Shown: piece by piece, positions 1-7,771 of the stretch
How the letters are laid out: every line of letters starts with the position of its first letter
Numbering within the stretch: position 1 is the first letter of the stretch
Assembly: GCF_001423525.1 (NCBI RefSeq)
Contig: NZ_LMOI01000005.1
Span: 1 to 64,000 of the forward strand
Length of the DNA stretch: 64,000 bases
Direction: 5' to 3'
Source: Arthrobacter sp. Leaf137
Lineage (GTDB): Bacteria > Actinomycetota > Actinomycetes > Actinomycetales > Micrococcaceae
Notes under the pieces: model-generated
What the model saw: only the letters and a program-made list of their open reading frames with translations
What the model was told of the DNA's origin: nothing
Databases searched by the model: none
Translations under genes and position numbers: made by a program

Positions 1-482
1 GTGCGCCACTCACTCAACCGCCCGGACCGGAACGCGGCGAAGGTGTGGGGCATCCCGGTCAGGGTTTTCGCCAGTCCCAGCAGCCGCCCGCCCCGGGCCG
101 GGGATTCCCGCCGCGCCAGCGCCACCTGCGCCCCGACCCCGGCACCCCGCTCCCCGGCCGGGACACCGGCAGCAGCCTGCTCCCGCCGCTGCGAAGCATC
201 AAAAGCCACGGTGATCTCGGCCTGCCTCGCCGCCGCCACAGCCTTCACATCCTCCAGCTGCCGGAGCTGATCGATCATCCCCGCACCATCACCAGCAACC
301 GGCACCACCGCCAGGACCCTCAACACATCAGCAACACTCGGGGCACCACCACCCCCGGGACCGGCAATGGACGGACCACGGGCAATCGGGGCCTGGGCGG
401 CGGCCGCGCGGGGCCCCGCGGGCGAAGGAACATGGGCAGCTGAACGCCCCGCCTCCACTTCCGCCACGCCAACCGCCTCCAT
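1..482 (-). CDS. DUF222-type HNH endonuclease, N-terminal part (cut by window edge)
   Basis: Only the first 160 or so codons are present. The frame opens at ATG 482-480 on the minus strand and stays open to base 1, so the catalytic HNH end lies outside the window. The product starts with an Ala/Gly/Pro-rich stretch (residues 1-68), followed by a charged helical part beginning MIDQLRQLEDVKAVAAARQ and later GMPHTFAAFRSGRLSEWR, typical of the DUF222 region of actinobacterial HNH proteins. A complete gene of the same family lies at 60284-61912. These multicopy proteins have no settled physiological role. Family assignment is from pattern recognition of the N-terminal half only. Confidence 0.75.
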   Translation of the reverse strand, partial: MEAVGVAEVEAGRSAAHVPSPAGPRAAAAQAPIARGPSIAGPGGGGAPSVADVLRVLAVVPVAGDGAGMIDQLRQLEDVKAVAAARQAEITVAFDASQRREQAAAGVPAGERGAGVGAQVALARRESPARGGRLLGLAKTLTGMPHTFAAFRSGRLSEWR

Positions 483-580
483 GACCAAAGTCTTCCAGCA
501 CCCACTGACATTCCCCACGCCCCCAAAGCCCTATGTGGAAAAGCGGTGCTTCCGGGAGGATCACGTGCACAATAAACGGC

Positions 581-1186
581 GTGGAGAACCTTGAAACAGA
601 GCGGCTGATACTTCGGCCCTGGGAGCCCGCGGATGCCGACTTTGTGCTGGATCTGTACTCCCGCTGGGAGGTGCAACGCTTCATCGGAAACCCGCCCCGC
701 GTGATGGCAGACCGCGGTGAGGCCGAGGAACGCATCCGGATGTGGCGTGCCATGGAACATCAGATCCACGCCGTCTGGGCCGTGCAGCTGAAAGGCACAG
801 CCCAACCACCAAACCGCGCGCAACAAACAAGCGCAGCGCAGCCGAAAGTCCCCGGGCACAGCCAGCCCGCACTCGCCGGGACGCTGCTCCTCAAGTCCAT
901 TCCGGCGTCGGGCGCTGAACTCCCGCTGCAGCCGTCGGGGGATACGGAGATCGGCTGGCACTTCCACCCGGACCACTGGGGAAAGGGGTACGCCACCGAG
1001 GCCGCGGCGGCGGTCCTCAGTTACGCGTTCTCAAGCGGCCTGCCCAGAGTGGTGGCTGTAACAAACCCCGCCAATGCAGCGTCGCAAAGCGTGTGCACCA
1101 GGATCGGCCTGATCCACCAGGGGCAGACCAGCAGGTACTACAACGCCCTGTGCGAGCTGTACGAACTGGCCAACCCGGCAACCTAG
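581..1186 (+). CDS. GNAT family N-acetyltransferase (RimJ/RimL type)
   Basis: Predicted acetyl-CoA-dependent N-acyltransferase of about 201 residues. It begins VENLETERLILRPWEPADAD, the usual first strand and helix of RimJ/RimL-like enzymes, and carries EIGWHFHPDHWGKGYATEAA, which matches the motif A acetyl-CoA pyrophosphate loop (Q/RxxGxG/A-like WGKGYA). The C-terminal SVCTRIGLIHQG corresponds to the motif B region. GTG 581 is chosen because homology begins right there. The best SD-like sequence, GGGAGGA at 554-560, is rather far away, so ATG 533 remains possible. The substrate cannot be told. The 3' end overlaps the convergent DUF1992 gene by four bases. Confidence 0.8.
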   Translation: MENLETERLILRPWEPADADFVLDLYSRWEVQRFIGNPPRVMADRGEAEERIRMWRAMEHQIHAVWAVQLKGTAQPPNRAQQTSAAQPKVPGHSQPALAGTLLLKSIPASGAELPLQPSGDTEIGWHFHPDHWGKGYATEAAAAVLSYAFSSGLPRVVAVTNPANAASQSVCTRIGLIHQGQTSRYYNALCELYELANPAT

Positions 1187-1785
1187 CCCGGCCCCTTCCA
1201 GAGCCGCTGCCACCAGGAGCGCTCCGGAATGGGCTCCTCAACCACCTCAGGCGTCCGCGAGGCACGCCTGGCCCGCCACCGCTCCACCTGTTCCTCCACG
1301 TCCCGGGTCATGGTGACCACCGGCGGCCCGCCCTGGAGCTGGCGGCGCGCATCAATGACCCGGCGGTTAAAATCCGTCACGAGGTCGCGGACCTGCTGTT
1401 CGGTGTACTGCGCATCCAACTGTGCGTCCAGCCCGGCGTCCTCCGCCCGGAGCAGGATGGCAGGCGGTCCCAGCCCGCTGATGTTCTCGCGCTGCAGCAG
1501 GCCCTTGACCCACCAGTCGGGATCGTAGGATTCCCCCAGCCCGGGAATCGGCTTGCCGGCGTACTTGAGGTCATCGAACTTTCCCTGCGCCATCGCGTCC
1601 CGGACCAGGTACTCGGCCCGGGCTGGGTCGCTGACTTTGCGGCGCTTCTCCCGCTCCTTGGCGTCAAGCGCGTCCAGGGCGGCTTCTTCCTCCGAGCTGA
1701 TGCCCGCCCCGCGGTAGGAGCGGACCCCGGCCGCGCGCTCCAGCCGCTTCCGGTATTCAGACGTCCCACCGCCCACTTGTGTCAC
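1183..1785 (-). CDS. DUF1992 domain protein (DnaJ homolog subfamily C member 28-like)
   Basis: Hydrophilic 200-residue protein with the DUF1992 signature in its middle: EYLVRDAMAQGKFDDLKYAGKPI and GLGESYDPDWWVKGLLQREN, where short blocks such as GKFDDL, GKPIP and WWVK are the conserved ones. The C-terminus is rich in Arg, Glu and Trp. DUF1992 occurs in bacterial stand-alone proteins and in eukaryotic DNAJC28, but no J domain (HPD) is present here, so a chaperone role is only a family-level suggestion. It ends tail-to-tail with the GNAT gene (four-base overlap) and starts 160 bp from the divergent beta-galactosidase gene. Confidence 0.8.
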   Translation of the reverse strand: MTQVGGGTSEYRKRLERAAGVRSYRGAGISSEEEAALDALDAKEREKRRKVSDPARAEYLVRDAMAQGKFDDLKYAGKPIPGLGESYDPDWWVKGLLQRENISGLGPPAILLRAEDAGLDAQLDAQYTEQQVRDLVTDFNRRVIDARRQLQGGPPVVTMTRDVEEQVERWRARRASRTPEVVEEPIPERSWWQRLWKGPG

Positions 1786-1866
1786 CGCCTTGCCTTGGTT
1801 GATGCTCTCCTCCCAGTATTTCGAAGCATCGCGCCGGGTTCAAACGCCCTGCCGGGACCACGCCAA

Positions 1867-1878
1867 GAAAACGTTTCC
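1867..1878. promoter_or_regulatory. Candidate LacI-family operator upstream of the GH35 gene
   Basis: GAAAACGTTTCC is a 10/12 symmetric dyad centred on AACGTT, the typical centre of LacI/GalR-family operators. It lies 71-82 bp before the chosen beta-galactosidase start. No LacI gene is adjacent, and the LacI operators at 13.1 and 19 kb differ in sequence, so any cognate regulator would be elsewhere. Confidence 0.4.
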
Positions 1879-1948
1879 CGAGTGTGCAATACTTCCTCCC
1901 ATGCCATCACCCTCCAGCGGTTCCCCGTCCGTCCTGCGCGCCGCCCAC

Positions 1949-4303
1949 ATGCCGTGGGAAACTCCCCTGACGTTGCCGGCAATGAGCAACACCGTTGACC
2001 GTCACCACCGCTACCGCGTCACCAACCGCTACCTGGAAGCCGGGGGGCAGCCCGTCCTTCCTGTGTCCGGCGAGCTGCACTACAGCAGGGTGCCGCGGGC
2101 GCGGTGGGAGGAGCGGCTGCGGCTGATGAAGGCCGGCGGCATCACGGTGGTGGCCACCTACACTTTCTGGATCCACCATGAGCAGACCGAAGGCAAGGTG
2201 AGGTTCGACGGCGGACTGGACGTGGGTGCGTTTGTCCGGCTGTGCGCAGAGATCGGCTTGGACGTGGTCCTGCGCATCGGTCCCTGGTGCCACGGCGAGG
2301 TCCGCAACGGCGGCTTCCCGGACTGGGTGCAGGAGGCGCCGGTCCAGCACCGCACCAACGATCCCGCCTACCTGGAACTGGTGAAGGGCTGGTTCGGACA
2401 CCTCGGGGAAGAACTCCACCAGCTGACCGGACCGGACACCAACGTGATGGGCATCCAGCTGGAAAACGAGTTGTACGATCAGCCTGGCCACTTCCTGGAG
2501 CTCAAGAAACTGGCCAGGAACGCCGGCCTGACAGCACCCATCTGGACGGCCACGGCCTGGGGTGGCGCGGACCTGCCGGCCGGGGAGGTCCTCCCCCTGT
2601 TTGGCGGCTACGGCGACGGGTTCTGGGTAGATGCGGACGCCCCCTGGGATCCCACGTTCCGCGAGCACTACTTCTTCAGCCATGTCTGGGACGATCCGGG
2701 AATCGGTGCAGACATCCGCGAGTTCGTCGGCAACGGAGCCGAGGATCCAGGCAGCACGGGCAGCGGGAACGGCGCAGCGGCACCTGCACCCCGGACACCG
2801 TCGGCCCTTTTCCCGCCGGCCACGTGCGAGCTGGCGGGTGGCATGGCCACGGCTTACCAGCGCCGCCCCTGGCCGCAGGGGCTGGACGTGGCCGCCGTGG
2901 CACACAACAAGATTGGCAACGGCTCCGCCTGGCAGGGCTACTACATGTTCGCCGGTGGGACTAATCCTGCCGACGGGCTCCAGGAATCCCAGGAAACCGG
3001 CTACCCGAACGACCTGCCCCGGTTCGACTACGACTTCCACGCCCCCATCGGCGCGTCCGGACGCCTGGCCGGCAGCTTCGCCGCCCTGCGCAAGCAGCAC
3101 GCCTTCCTGGCAGCCTTCGGCGACCGGCTGGCGCAGATGCCGTCATCCCTCCCCGAGGCCCAGCCGCACGGCATCGGGGACACCACCACCCTCCGCTGGG
3201 CACTACGGAGCGACGGCACCGCCGGCTTCGTTTTCATCACGTGGCACCAGCCGCACATCCCGCTGCCCACCTACGAAGACGTCCGCTTCGAGATAGCGCT
3301 CGACGGCGGCCCGGTCACCTTCCCGGGACAGCCGGTGGAGATCCCCGCGGGCACCGTGGCGCACTGGCCGGTGAACCTCGAGGTGGCCGGCGTGACCCTC
3401 GCCTGGGCCACGGCCTCCCCACTGACGTTCCTGGAGCCCTCCGCCGAGGACCCGGATTCGCTCCCCACCCTGGTCCTCGCGGCCGAGCCCGGAATACCCG
3501 TGGAGCTCTGCTTCGCCGCCGGCACAGAGGTCCATGGCGCTGGAGGATCGGACGCTGCGGGCTCCTACCGGATCCACGGCAACGAACCCGTGGTTGCCAC
3601 AGCACGGTGCGGGGATGCCCGGCTGGACATCCTGGTCCTCCCGGCGGAGGCGGTGGACACTGCCTGGGTCCTGGGCAGCACCGCCCGGCGTGAACTGATC
3701 CTCGCCGGCGATCCGGTGTGGCTGGATGGGACCGGCAACCTCGCTGGCCGGTCCAGGGCCACCCCTGAGGTACTGCGCTACCGCCCGGGGGCACGCTCAT
3801 TCGAGCCGGCGGCCGCACTCCCGGCACTTCCGGGGGTCCCGGCCACGGGCAGCGTGGAAGTGGCCGCCGAGCTGCTCAAGGCGGCGGGCACTGTCCCCGC
3901 AACCTACGGTTCCTCCGCCAACCGGGCCGCGGCGCCGGACCCAGCGCTGATTACGGAGCTGGCCCGGGCTTACCGGCTGCCCCTTCCCGGCCAGGCGCTG
4001 GCCGGGGTACACACCGAGCTGGAAATCCACTGGGCCGGGGACGTGGCCAGGTTGCTGGTGGACGGCGCGGCAGTGGCCGACAGGTTCTGGGACGGCTCCC
4101 CCTGGGTCATTAACGTGTCCGACGCCGGTATTGGGCCCGGCGCCGATGTCACCCTGCAGATCCTCCCGCTTTCCCCGGCGGCCAAGGTGGGGCTGCCCGC
4201 CGAGGCGCAACAGCGCCGGGAAGCATCGCAGGGCGACCTTGCCGCTCTGGATTCTGTCCGTCTGGTCAGCTGGACCGCCTGGCGGGAGGCGCCGGCGAAG
4301 TAA
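1949..4303 (+). CDS. GH35 family beta-galactosidase
   Basis: Large cytoplasmic glycoside hydrolase, 784 residues from ATG 1949, predicted to hydrolyse terminal beta-galactosides by the retaining mechanism. The (beta/alpha)8 catalytic domain is clear: PVSGELHYSRVPRARWEERL near residues 38-57, RIGPWCHGEVRNGGFPDW near 109-126, and MGIQLENELY near 167-176, whose Asn-Glu pair (N173/E174) fits the GH35 acid/base motif. The C-terminal 350 residues are beta-rich and diverge. No signal peptide is seen. The frame is open further upstream (ATG 1901, earlier codons), but homology starts near GELHYSRV and no start has a strong SD, so the exact N-terminus is uncertain. A dyad at 1867-1878 suggests sugar-responsive repression, and a perfect hairpin follows at 4331. 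Confidence 0.9.
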   Translation: MPWETPLTLPAMSNTVDRHHRYRVTNRYLEAGGQPVLPVSGELHYSRVPRARWEERLRLMKAGGITVVATYTFWIHHEQTEGKVRFDGGLDVGAFVRLCAEIGLDVVLRIGPWCHGEVRNGGFPDWVQEAPVQHRTNDPAYLELVKGWFGHLGEELHQLTGPDTNVMGIQLENELYDQPGHFLELKKLARNAGLTAPIWTATAWGGADLPAGEVLPLFGGYGDGFWVDADAPWDPTFREHYFFSHVWDDPGIGADIREFVGNGAEDPGSTGSGNGAAAPAPRTPSALFPPATCELAGGMATAYQRRPWPQGLDVAAVAHNKIGNGSAWQGYYMFAGGTNPADGLQESQETGYPNDLPRFDYDFHAPIGASGRLAGSFAALRKQHAFLAAFGDRLAQMPSSLPEAQPHGIGDTTTLRWALRSDGTAGFVFITWHQPHIPLPTYEDVRFEIALDGGPVTFPGQPVEIPAGTVAHWPVNLEVAGVTLAWATASPLTFLEPSAEDPDSLPTLVLAAEPGIPVELCFAAGTEVHGAGGSDAAGSYRIHGNEPVVATARCGDARLDILVLPAEAVDTAWVLGSTARRELILAGDPVWLDGTGNLAGRSRATPEVLRYRPGARSFEPAAALPALPGVPATGSVEVAAELLKAAGTVPATYGSSANRAAAPDPALITELARAYRLPLPGQALAGVHTELEIHWAGDVARLLVDGAAVADRFWDGSPWVINVSDAGIGPGADVTLQILPLSPAAKVGLPAEAQQRREASQGDLAALDSVRLVSWTAWREAPAK

Positions 4304-4330
4304 CCCCGCCCGGCAGCGGGCCACTGCACG

Positions 4331-4374
4331 CGGAAGCGGACGACGCCGGGAGGCCCCGGCGTCGTCCGCTTCCG
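4331..4374. terminator. Perfect 20-bp hairpin terminator; member of the dispersed GGACGACG hairpin family
   Basis: CGGAAGCGGACGACGCCGGG (4331-4350) is followed by the loop AGGC and its exact reverse complement (4355-4374), then TTGTTT. It sits between the convergent beta-galactosidase and SRPBCC genes and could stop transcription from both sides. The core GCGGACGACG/CGTCGTCCGC recurs in hairpins elsewhere in the window. Confidence 0.85.
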
Positions 4375-4402
4375 TTGTTTGCGGCGCAGTCAGCCCGCCG
4401 CC

Positions 4403-4900
4403 TCAGGCGTTGGCGTGCTCGGCGAGGATGCTGTCCATCTGGCCGACGGCCTCCTTGAGGCCTTCTTCCATGCCCATCGCCATGACCTGCTCAAGCTGTT
4501 CCTCGGACTCGAACGTGGACAGCATGGTCATTCGGGTCCGCTCCCCCACGGGCTCAAGAGTCACCGTGGCGTGGCTGATGCCGAATTCCGCGGTGGGGTT
4601 GCCGTCGCTGTCCGCAAAGCCGTCATCGAACTCGAGCTGGCGCGGAGCTGCGATGCTGGTGAACTCCCACCAGCCGTGCGCCTTGTCCCCTTCCGGCCCT
4701 GTCATGTAGTAGTTGGCCTTGCCGCCCGGCACGAACTCGTGCTTGTAGAAAGTTGCCGGATAGGTGGGCGGCCCCCACCAGCGCTCCAGCTGCCGCGGGT
4801 CCTCGAAGAGCTGCCAGACGCGTTCCACGCCGGCGTCGAACTCGGCGACCAGGGTAAGGCTCAGGGCCTCGGGATTCTTATCCGTACTGATGACTGTCAT
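4403..4900 (-). CDS. SRPBCC (AHSA1/START-like) family protein
   Basis: A 165-residue START/Bet v1-like protein. It shows the AHSA1 pattern: LVAEFDAGVERVWQLFEDPR near residue 17, RWWGPPTYPATF near 41, and a C-terminal helix containing MEEGLKEAVGQMDSILAEH that would close the ligand pocket. Such proteins bind small hydrophobic ligands or act as stress-linked accessory proteins; no ligand can be inferred. The ArsR regulator at 4913-5245 lies 12 bp upstream on the same strand, a very common ArsR-SRPBCC pair, so the two are almost certainly co-transcribed and autoregulated. Confidence 0.9.
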   Translation of the reverse strand: MTVISTDKNPEALSLTLVAEFDAGVERVWQLFEDPRQLERWWGPPTYPATFYKHEFVPGGKANYYMTGPEGDKAHGWWEFTSIAAPRQLEFDDGFADSDGNPTAEFGISHATVTLEPVGERTRMTMLSTFESEEQLEQVMAMGMEEGLKEAVGQMDSILAEHANA

Positions 4901-4912
4901 GGCAGTGCCTTC

Positions 4913-5245
4913 CTAACCTTCAGCGAGAATGTCGGCCATCCGGGCGGCGCGTTGCCGCCAGATGTGTTCGTATTCGTCGAGCAGCCGGCGGGCTTTCTGC
5001 AGGCCTTCATGATTACCCCGCACAATCTGCGCCCTTCCGCGCTTCTCCTTGGTCACCAGGGAGGCACGCTCCAACACCGCAACATGCTTTTGGACTGCGG
5101 CGAAGCTCATGGCATAAAGCGCTGCGAGGCCGGAGACTGAAAACTCACCAACGGTCACCCGGCGGACGATGTCGCGGCGGGTGGAATCGGCGAACGCCTG
5201 GAAGAGGCGGTCCAGTTCGGTTTCTCGGAGCTGATCTACAACCAT
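4913..5245 (-). CDS. ArsR/SmtB-type winged-helix repressor
   Basis: A 110-residue winged-helix protein: LFQAFADSTRRDIVRRVTVG (first helices), then SVSGLAALYAMSFAAVQKHV as the DNA-recognition helix-turn-helix, and a wing with KEKRGRAQIV. It has no CxC metal motif, so it belongs to the metal-independent ArsR group that partners with SRPBCC proteins. The start ATG (5245-5243) lies inside a perfect 8-bp inverted repeat at 5237-5254, so binding there should block its own expression. The divergent peptidase gene begins 58 bp away and may share control. Confidence 0.9.
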   Translation of the reverse strand: MVVDQLRETELDRLFQAFADSTRRDIVRRVTVGEFSVSGLAALYAMSFAAVQKHVAVLERASLVTKEKRGRAQIVRGNHEGLQKARRLLDEYEHIWRQRAARMADILAEG

Positions 5246-5254
5246 TTGGTTGTA
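5237..5254. promoter_or_regulatory. Palindromic operator overlapping the ArsR start codon
   Basis: TACAACCA-TT-TGGTTGTA is a perfect 8-bp inverted repeat with a two-base centre. On the minus strand the ArsR start codon and the next two codons (ATG GTT GTA) form its right arm. Location and symmetry indicate an ArsR autoregulatory operator, which also sits about 50 bp before the divergent gene at 5304. Confidence 0.7.
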
Positions 5255-5303
5255 CGATAGTCCGCCGCGGACGGCGTGTCAACGGTTCTGTATCTTGAGG
5301 GGC

Positions 5304-6060
5304 ATGAGCATTTTCCTGGTGGGCGCCGGGCCGGACGCTGAATCGTTCCCCGAAGTGTTTGACCTGTTTGCCGCCGAGGTGGAGCTGAGGGCAGGCCCGG
5401 GACGGAGGGCCCGCATCGCCGTGGTGGTTCATGACAGCGGCGGCGCCCCGATGACCCGGCTGCCGGAGTATGCCGGTCCGCTGCAGGAGCGGGCTGACTG
5501 CGACGTGGTTCCCGTACTGCTCGGCAACGGCGGCCCGGCTGGCGTTCGCCGAAGTGGACGGCGTGGTGGTGGGCGGCGGCCTTACGCCTGCCTACCTGCG
5601 GGGCATCGGGAATGCGTCCCCAACGCTTGCACAACTGGTGCGACGCGGCGTTCCCTACCTCGGCTTTTCCGCCGGTGCCATGGTGGCTCCGGGGCGGGCC
5701 CTGATCGGTGGATACCGCATCGACGGGATCGAGGTTTGCGGCGAGGAATGCTCCGAGGGCCTGGTCGACCTGGAGGTCCGCGAGGGCCTGGGGGTTGCCC
5801 CGTTCGCGGTGGATGTCCACGCCGCACAGGCCGGAACGTTGAGCCGGGCCGTGGGCGCCGTGGCGGCCGGACTGGTGGACCATGCCGTGGCAATCGATGA
5901 AGGCACGGCCATCATCCTGGCCGCGGCGGAGGCCGGGGACTACAGGGTGATCGGAGCGGGCACGTGCTGGGACATCCGGGAACGCCCTGGCCGCGGGCCG
6001 GGCCCTGGCGGAGGAGCCGCCGTGGTCACCGCGCGGACGGCGGGACCGGCGCGGAACTAA
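5304..6060 (+). pseudogene. S51-type (cyanophycinase/dipeptidase E-like) peptidase gene, frameshifted
   Basis: The first half (MSIFLVGAGPDAESFPEVFD, ending CDVVPVLLGNGG) reads in the frame of ATG 5304. The second half (FAEVDGVVVGGGLTPAYLRG, then YLGFSAGAMVAPGRALIGGY) reads in the next frame, and the switch falls between about 5520 and 5545. The halves are consecutive parts of one S51/type-1 glutamine-amidotransferase-like fold; GFSAGAM holds the expected nucleophilic Ser. One extra base (or two missing) would explain it. This could be a true pseudogene or a sequencing error. Neither half has a convincing separate start: the only ATG for the second frame (5470) begins inside sequence with no family resemblance. 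Confidence 0.7.
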
Positions 6061-6063
6061 CGA

Positions 6064-6091
6064 CGACGGCGCGTGCCGCCCGCCGCCGTCG
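6064..6091. terminator. Short GC-rich hairpin between convergent genes
   Basis: CGACGGCG (6064-6071) pairs with CGCCGTCG (6084-6091). It lies just past the peptidase pseudogene stop and before the end of the GAF-ANTAR gene. The stem is short and has no T tract, so termination activity is uncertain. Confidence 0.3.
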
Positions 6092-6114
6092 GCCGTCCCC
6101 GCCGGGGCGGGCGC

Positions 6115-6846
6115 CTACTCGAAGTGGGTCTGGATGCGGTCTCCGGAGAGCTGTTGGATCAGCTCTGCAGCCACATCGCGGAGTTTGCGGTTCCGGTTGC
6201 TGGACACCCTGGTGAGGATTTCCATGGCCTCGGCCTGGGAGCAGCGGTTCTGCGCAATGATGACGCCGCAGGCGAGGTTGATGGCGGTCCTGCTTTCCAG
6301 CGCCGCCTCCAGGTCATCCGCACGGTTCTGGGCCCTGTTGAGCCGTACGGAGAGATTGAAGGTGTTACGGGCCGAGGCCGCGAAACCCACGGCCTTCGCG
6401 TAGACGTCCTCAGTGAACGCACCCGGCTTGTCAGCGAAGAAGTTCAGGGCCGCACTTGCACCTTCGGTGATCTCCAGCGGAACGCCCAGCGTACTGTGCA
6501 CGCCGGACTCGAGCAGCGCCTTGCTGTAGGCGGGCCAGCGCTCGTCTACAGTAACGTTTTCCACGAGCACCGGGGCCATCTCGCGGATCGCCTCGATGCA
6601 GGGGCCGTCACCCAGGGCCTGCTCAACCCGGTCCAGGTCCACAGCCCGCTCGCTGCTGCCGGCGGCGGTTGCAGGCCGCCGTTGGATTTTGAGCGTGACC
6701 GCACATTCGATGCGGTCGTTGGCAGCCTCGGAGACAGCGGCAGCGGCAATTCCGGACAGCCCGGAGAGAAACTCCACCACACTCTCGGCGCCCGTCAGGA
6801 CCTCTTGAAGTTCATGGACAACGTTGATGTCAGCCGGTTTCGACAT
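6115..6846 (-). CDS. GAF-ANTAR domain RNA-binding antiterminator-type protein
   Basis: A 243-residue protein with an N-terminal GAF sensor (roughly residues 20-165, with GDGPCIEAIREMAPVLVENV and LGVPLEITEGASAALNFF) and a C-terminal ANTAR domain (about 175-235, with LESRTAINLACGVIIAQNRC and EAMEILTRVSSNRNRKLRDV). ANTAR domains bind paired hairpins in nascent RNA and prevent termination; actinobacteria have many GAF-ANTAR proteins with unknown ligands. A TAGTAT -10 box ends six bases before ATG, so the mRNA is probably leaderless. I did not identify a target RNA in the window. Confidence 0.9.
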   Translation of the reverse strand: MSKPADINVVHELQEVLTGAESVVEFLSGLSGIAAAAVSEAANDRIECAVTLKIQRRPATAAGSSERAVDLDRVEQALGDGPCIEAIREMAPVLVENVTVDERWPAYSKALLESGVHSTLGVPLEITEGASAALNFFADKPGAFTEDVYAKAVGFAASARNTFNLSVRLNRAQNRADDLEAALESRTAINLACGVIIAQNRCSQAEAMEILTRVSSNRNRKLRDVAAELIQQLSGDRIQTHFE

Positions 6847-6852
6847 GCGCCC

Positions 6853-6858
6853 ATACTA
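6853..6858 (-). promoter_or_regulatory. -10 box of a leaderless promoter (GAF-ANTAR gene)
   Basis: TAGTAT on the minus strand, followed by six bases (GGGCGC) and then ATG, places the transcription start at or next to the start codon. Confidence 0.5.
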
Positions 6859-7036
6859 CTGCGGCAGCCGATCGGATGGACTTCCCGACCGGCAGTATCG
6901 GTTGGCCTTGCCGGCGGTCCGGATGGGCTGGCGGAGAAACCGGAAGAATAGTCCGGGCTGCCACGCCCCGGGTTTACGCCGCACCACGCCCTTCTCCCGC
7001 TACCGCCCTCCTGCCCGCCACCCCAAGGCACAGGTG

Positions 7037-7052
7037 TGTGATGAGTTTCACC
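7037..7052. promoter_or_regulatory. CRP/GlxR-like dyad, copy A
   Basis: TGTGA-TGAGTT-TCACC is one base off the TGTGA-N6-TCACA consensus of CRP-type regulators, nested in a longer AGGTG...CACCT dyad (7032-7053). Confidence 0.4.
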
Positions 7053-7277
7053 TGCAATATTCGGCCATCTGGTTGGGCGGCCCCCAAAGCCTTGTGCACT
7101 ATGGAAGGGCGGGGCTGGATATTATCCGGCCTTCTACCCACCTGGTGAAGCGATGAAGCGCACCGGTGCGCCCCCGGCCGCCGACGCCTCAGAGCTCGAC
7201 CAGGCCGCTTCCCGGCTTCCGGCCGGGCACCACAGAAAGTACAGAACCGTGAATTCCGTGCCGCCGCGTGGGCCCCG

Positions 7278-7291
7278 TGTGATTGCTCACA
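7278..7291. promoter_or_regulatory. CRP-like dyad, copy B (short spacer)
   Basis: TGTGA-TTGC-TCACA has perfect CRP-type arms but a four-base spacer instead of six. It occupies the same relative place as copy A, ahead of the CGGCCA...TTGG block. Confidence 0.3.
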
Positions 7292-7333
7292 TTGCGGCCA
7301 AATTGGTTGCCAACTCCGGCAGGGGCATGCACC

Positions 7334-7432
7334 ATGGAAGAACGGGAATGCGCTTTCCCAATTAGTTGCCTCACCGACGAGGACCCGGCCTGTTCAGCCA
7401 GGCCGCCACCGCAAGAAATGGAAGTTGAATAA
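7334..7432 (+). CDS. Small ORF (32 codons) translationally coupled to the next gene
   Basis: ATG 7334 opens a 32-codon frame (MEERECAFPISCLTDEDPA...) whose TAA shares its last A with the ATG of the 64-residue gene at 7432 (TAATG). GGCAGGGG precedes the start. The peptide is acidic with three Cys. Codon choice is not strongly biased, so it may be a coupling leader rather than a functional protein. No family recognised. Confidence 0.4.
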   Translation: MEERECAFPISCLTDEDPACSARPPPQEMEVE

Positions 7433-7626
7433 TGACGTTCGATGCCACTCACTCCGTAACCCTGAAGATCTGGGACAAGGCAGCCCTCCACCACACCCTT
7501 GATGCTGCCATCAGCGACCTCTCCTCCCGCCACAACACCACCACCTGCCAGGTGGCAGTTACCTGCAGTGGCCCGAACACCTTCACGCTTAGCCTGCGCA
7601 ACAGCGGCGCCCTGGCCACCGCCTAG
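7432..7626 (+). CDS. Small conserved-looking hypothetical protein (64 aa)
   Basis: A 64-residue soluble protein beginning MTFDATHSVTLKIWDKAALH with a predicted beta-alpha-beta pattern, ending FTLSLRNSGALATA. It has good GC-rich codon bias and GGAAG ahead of the start, and a perfect terminator hairpin lies 20 bp past its stop. No domain is recognised. The start is coupled (TAATG) to the 32-codon ORF upstream, and a CRP-like dyad lies about 150 bp upstream, so it may answer to a cAMP- or redox-type signal; this is inference. Confidence 0.6.
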   Translation: MTFDATHSVTLKIWDKAALHHTLDAAISDLSSRHNTTTCQVAVTCSGPNTFTLSLRNSGALATA

Positions 7627-7645
7627 GCAACCAGCACTGCCGCAG

Positions 7646-7683
7646 AAGCGGACGACGACGGGCCCGCCCGTCGTCGTCCGCTT
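7646..7683. terminator. Perfect 17-bp hairpin terminator of the GGACGACG family
   Basis: AAGCGGACGACGACGGG (7646-7662), loop CCCG, exact reverse complement (7667-7683), then TCTTTT. It closes the small-protein transcript ending at 7626. Confidence 0.85.
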
Positions 7684-7771
7684 TCTTTTGGCCGCCTCCG
7701 CCAGCAGGCGTCCAGCGGAGCAGGGCTTCCAGTAGAGTCGTGGCAACAACCGCGACACAAAGGTTTGGAAG

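Larger units (their letters stand above)
6847..7333. other. Non-coding stretch with two diverged copies of a promoter-like module
   Basis: No convincing gene. It holds two dyads of the CRP/GlxR style (7037-7052 and 7278-7291). Each is followed by a related block (CGGCCATCTGGTTGG and CGGCCAAATTGGTTG) and then by CACTATGGAA or CACCATGGAA at 7097 and 7330. After the first ATGGAA there is only a 15-codon frame; after the second lies the 32-codon ORF at 7334. Confidence 0.5.

Noticed and set aside
1790..1948. Upstream extension of the GH35 frame to give 837 residues.
   Set aside because: The extra part includes the candidate operator and has no resemblance to GH35 N-termini; starts at 1901 or 1982 remain possible alternatives.
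7153..7365. A 70-codon frame within the 6847-7333 gap.
   Set aside because: Codon use is poor, no SD, and it crosses both the dyad B and the better-supported ORF at 7334.
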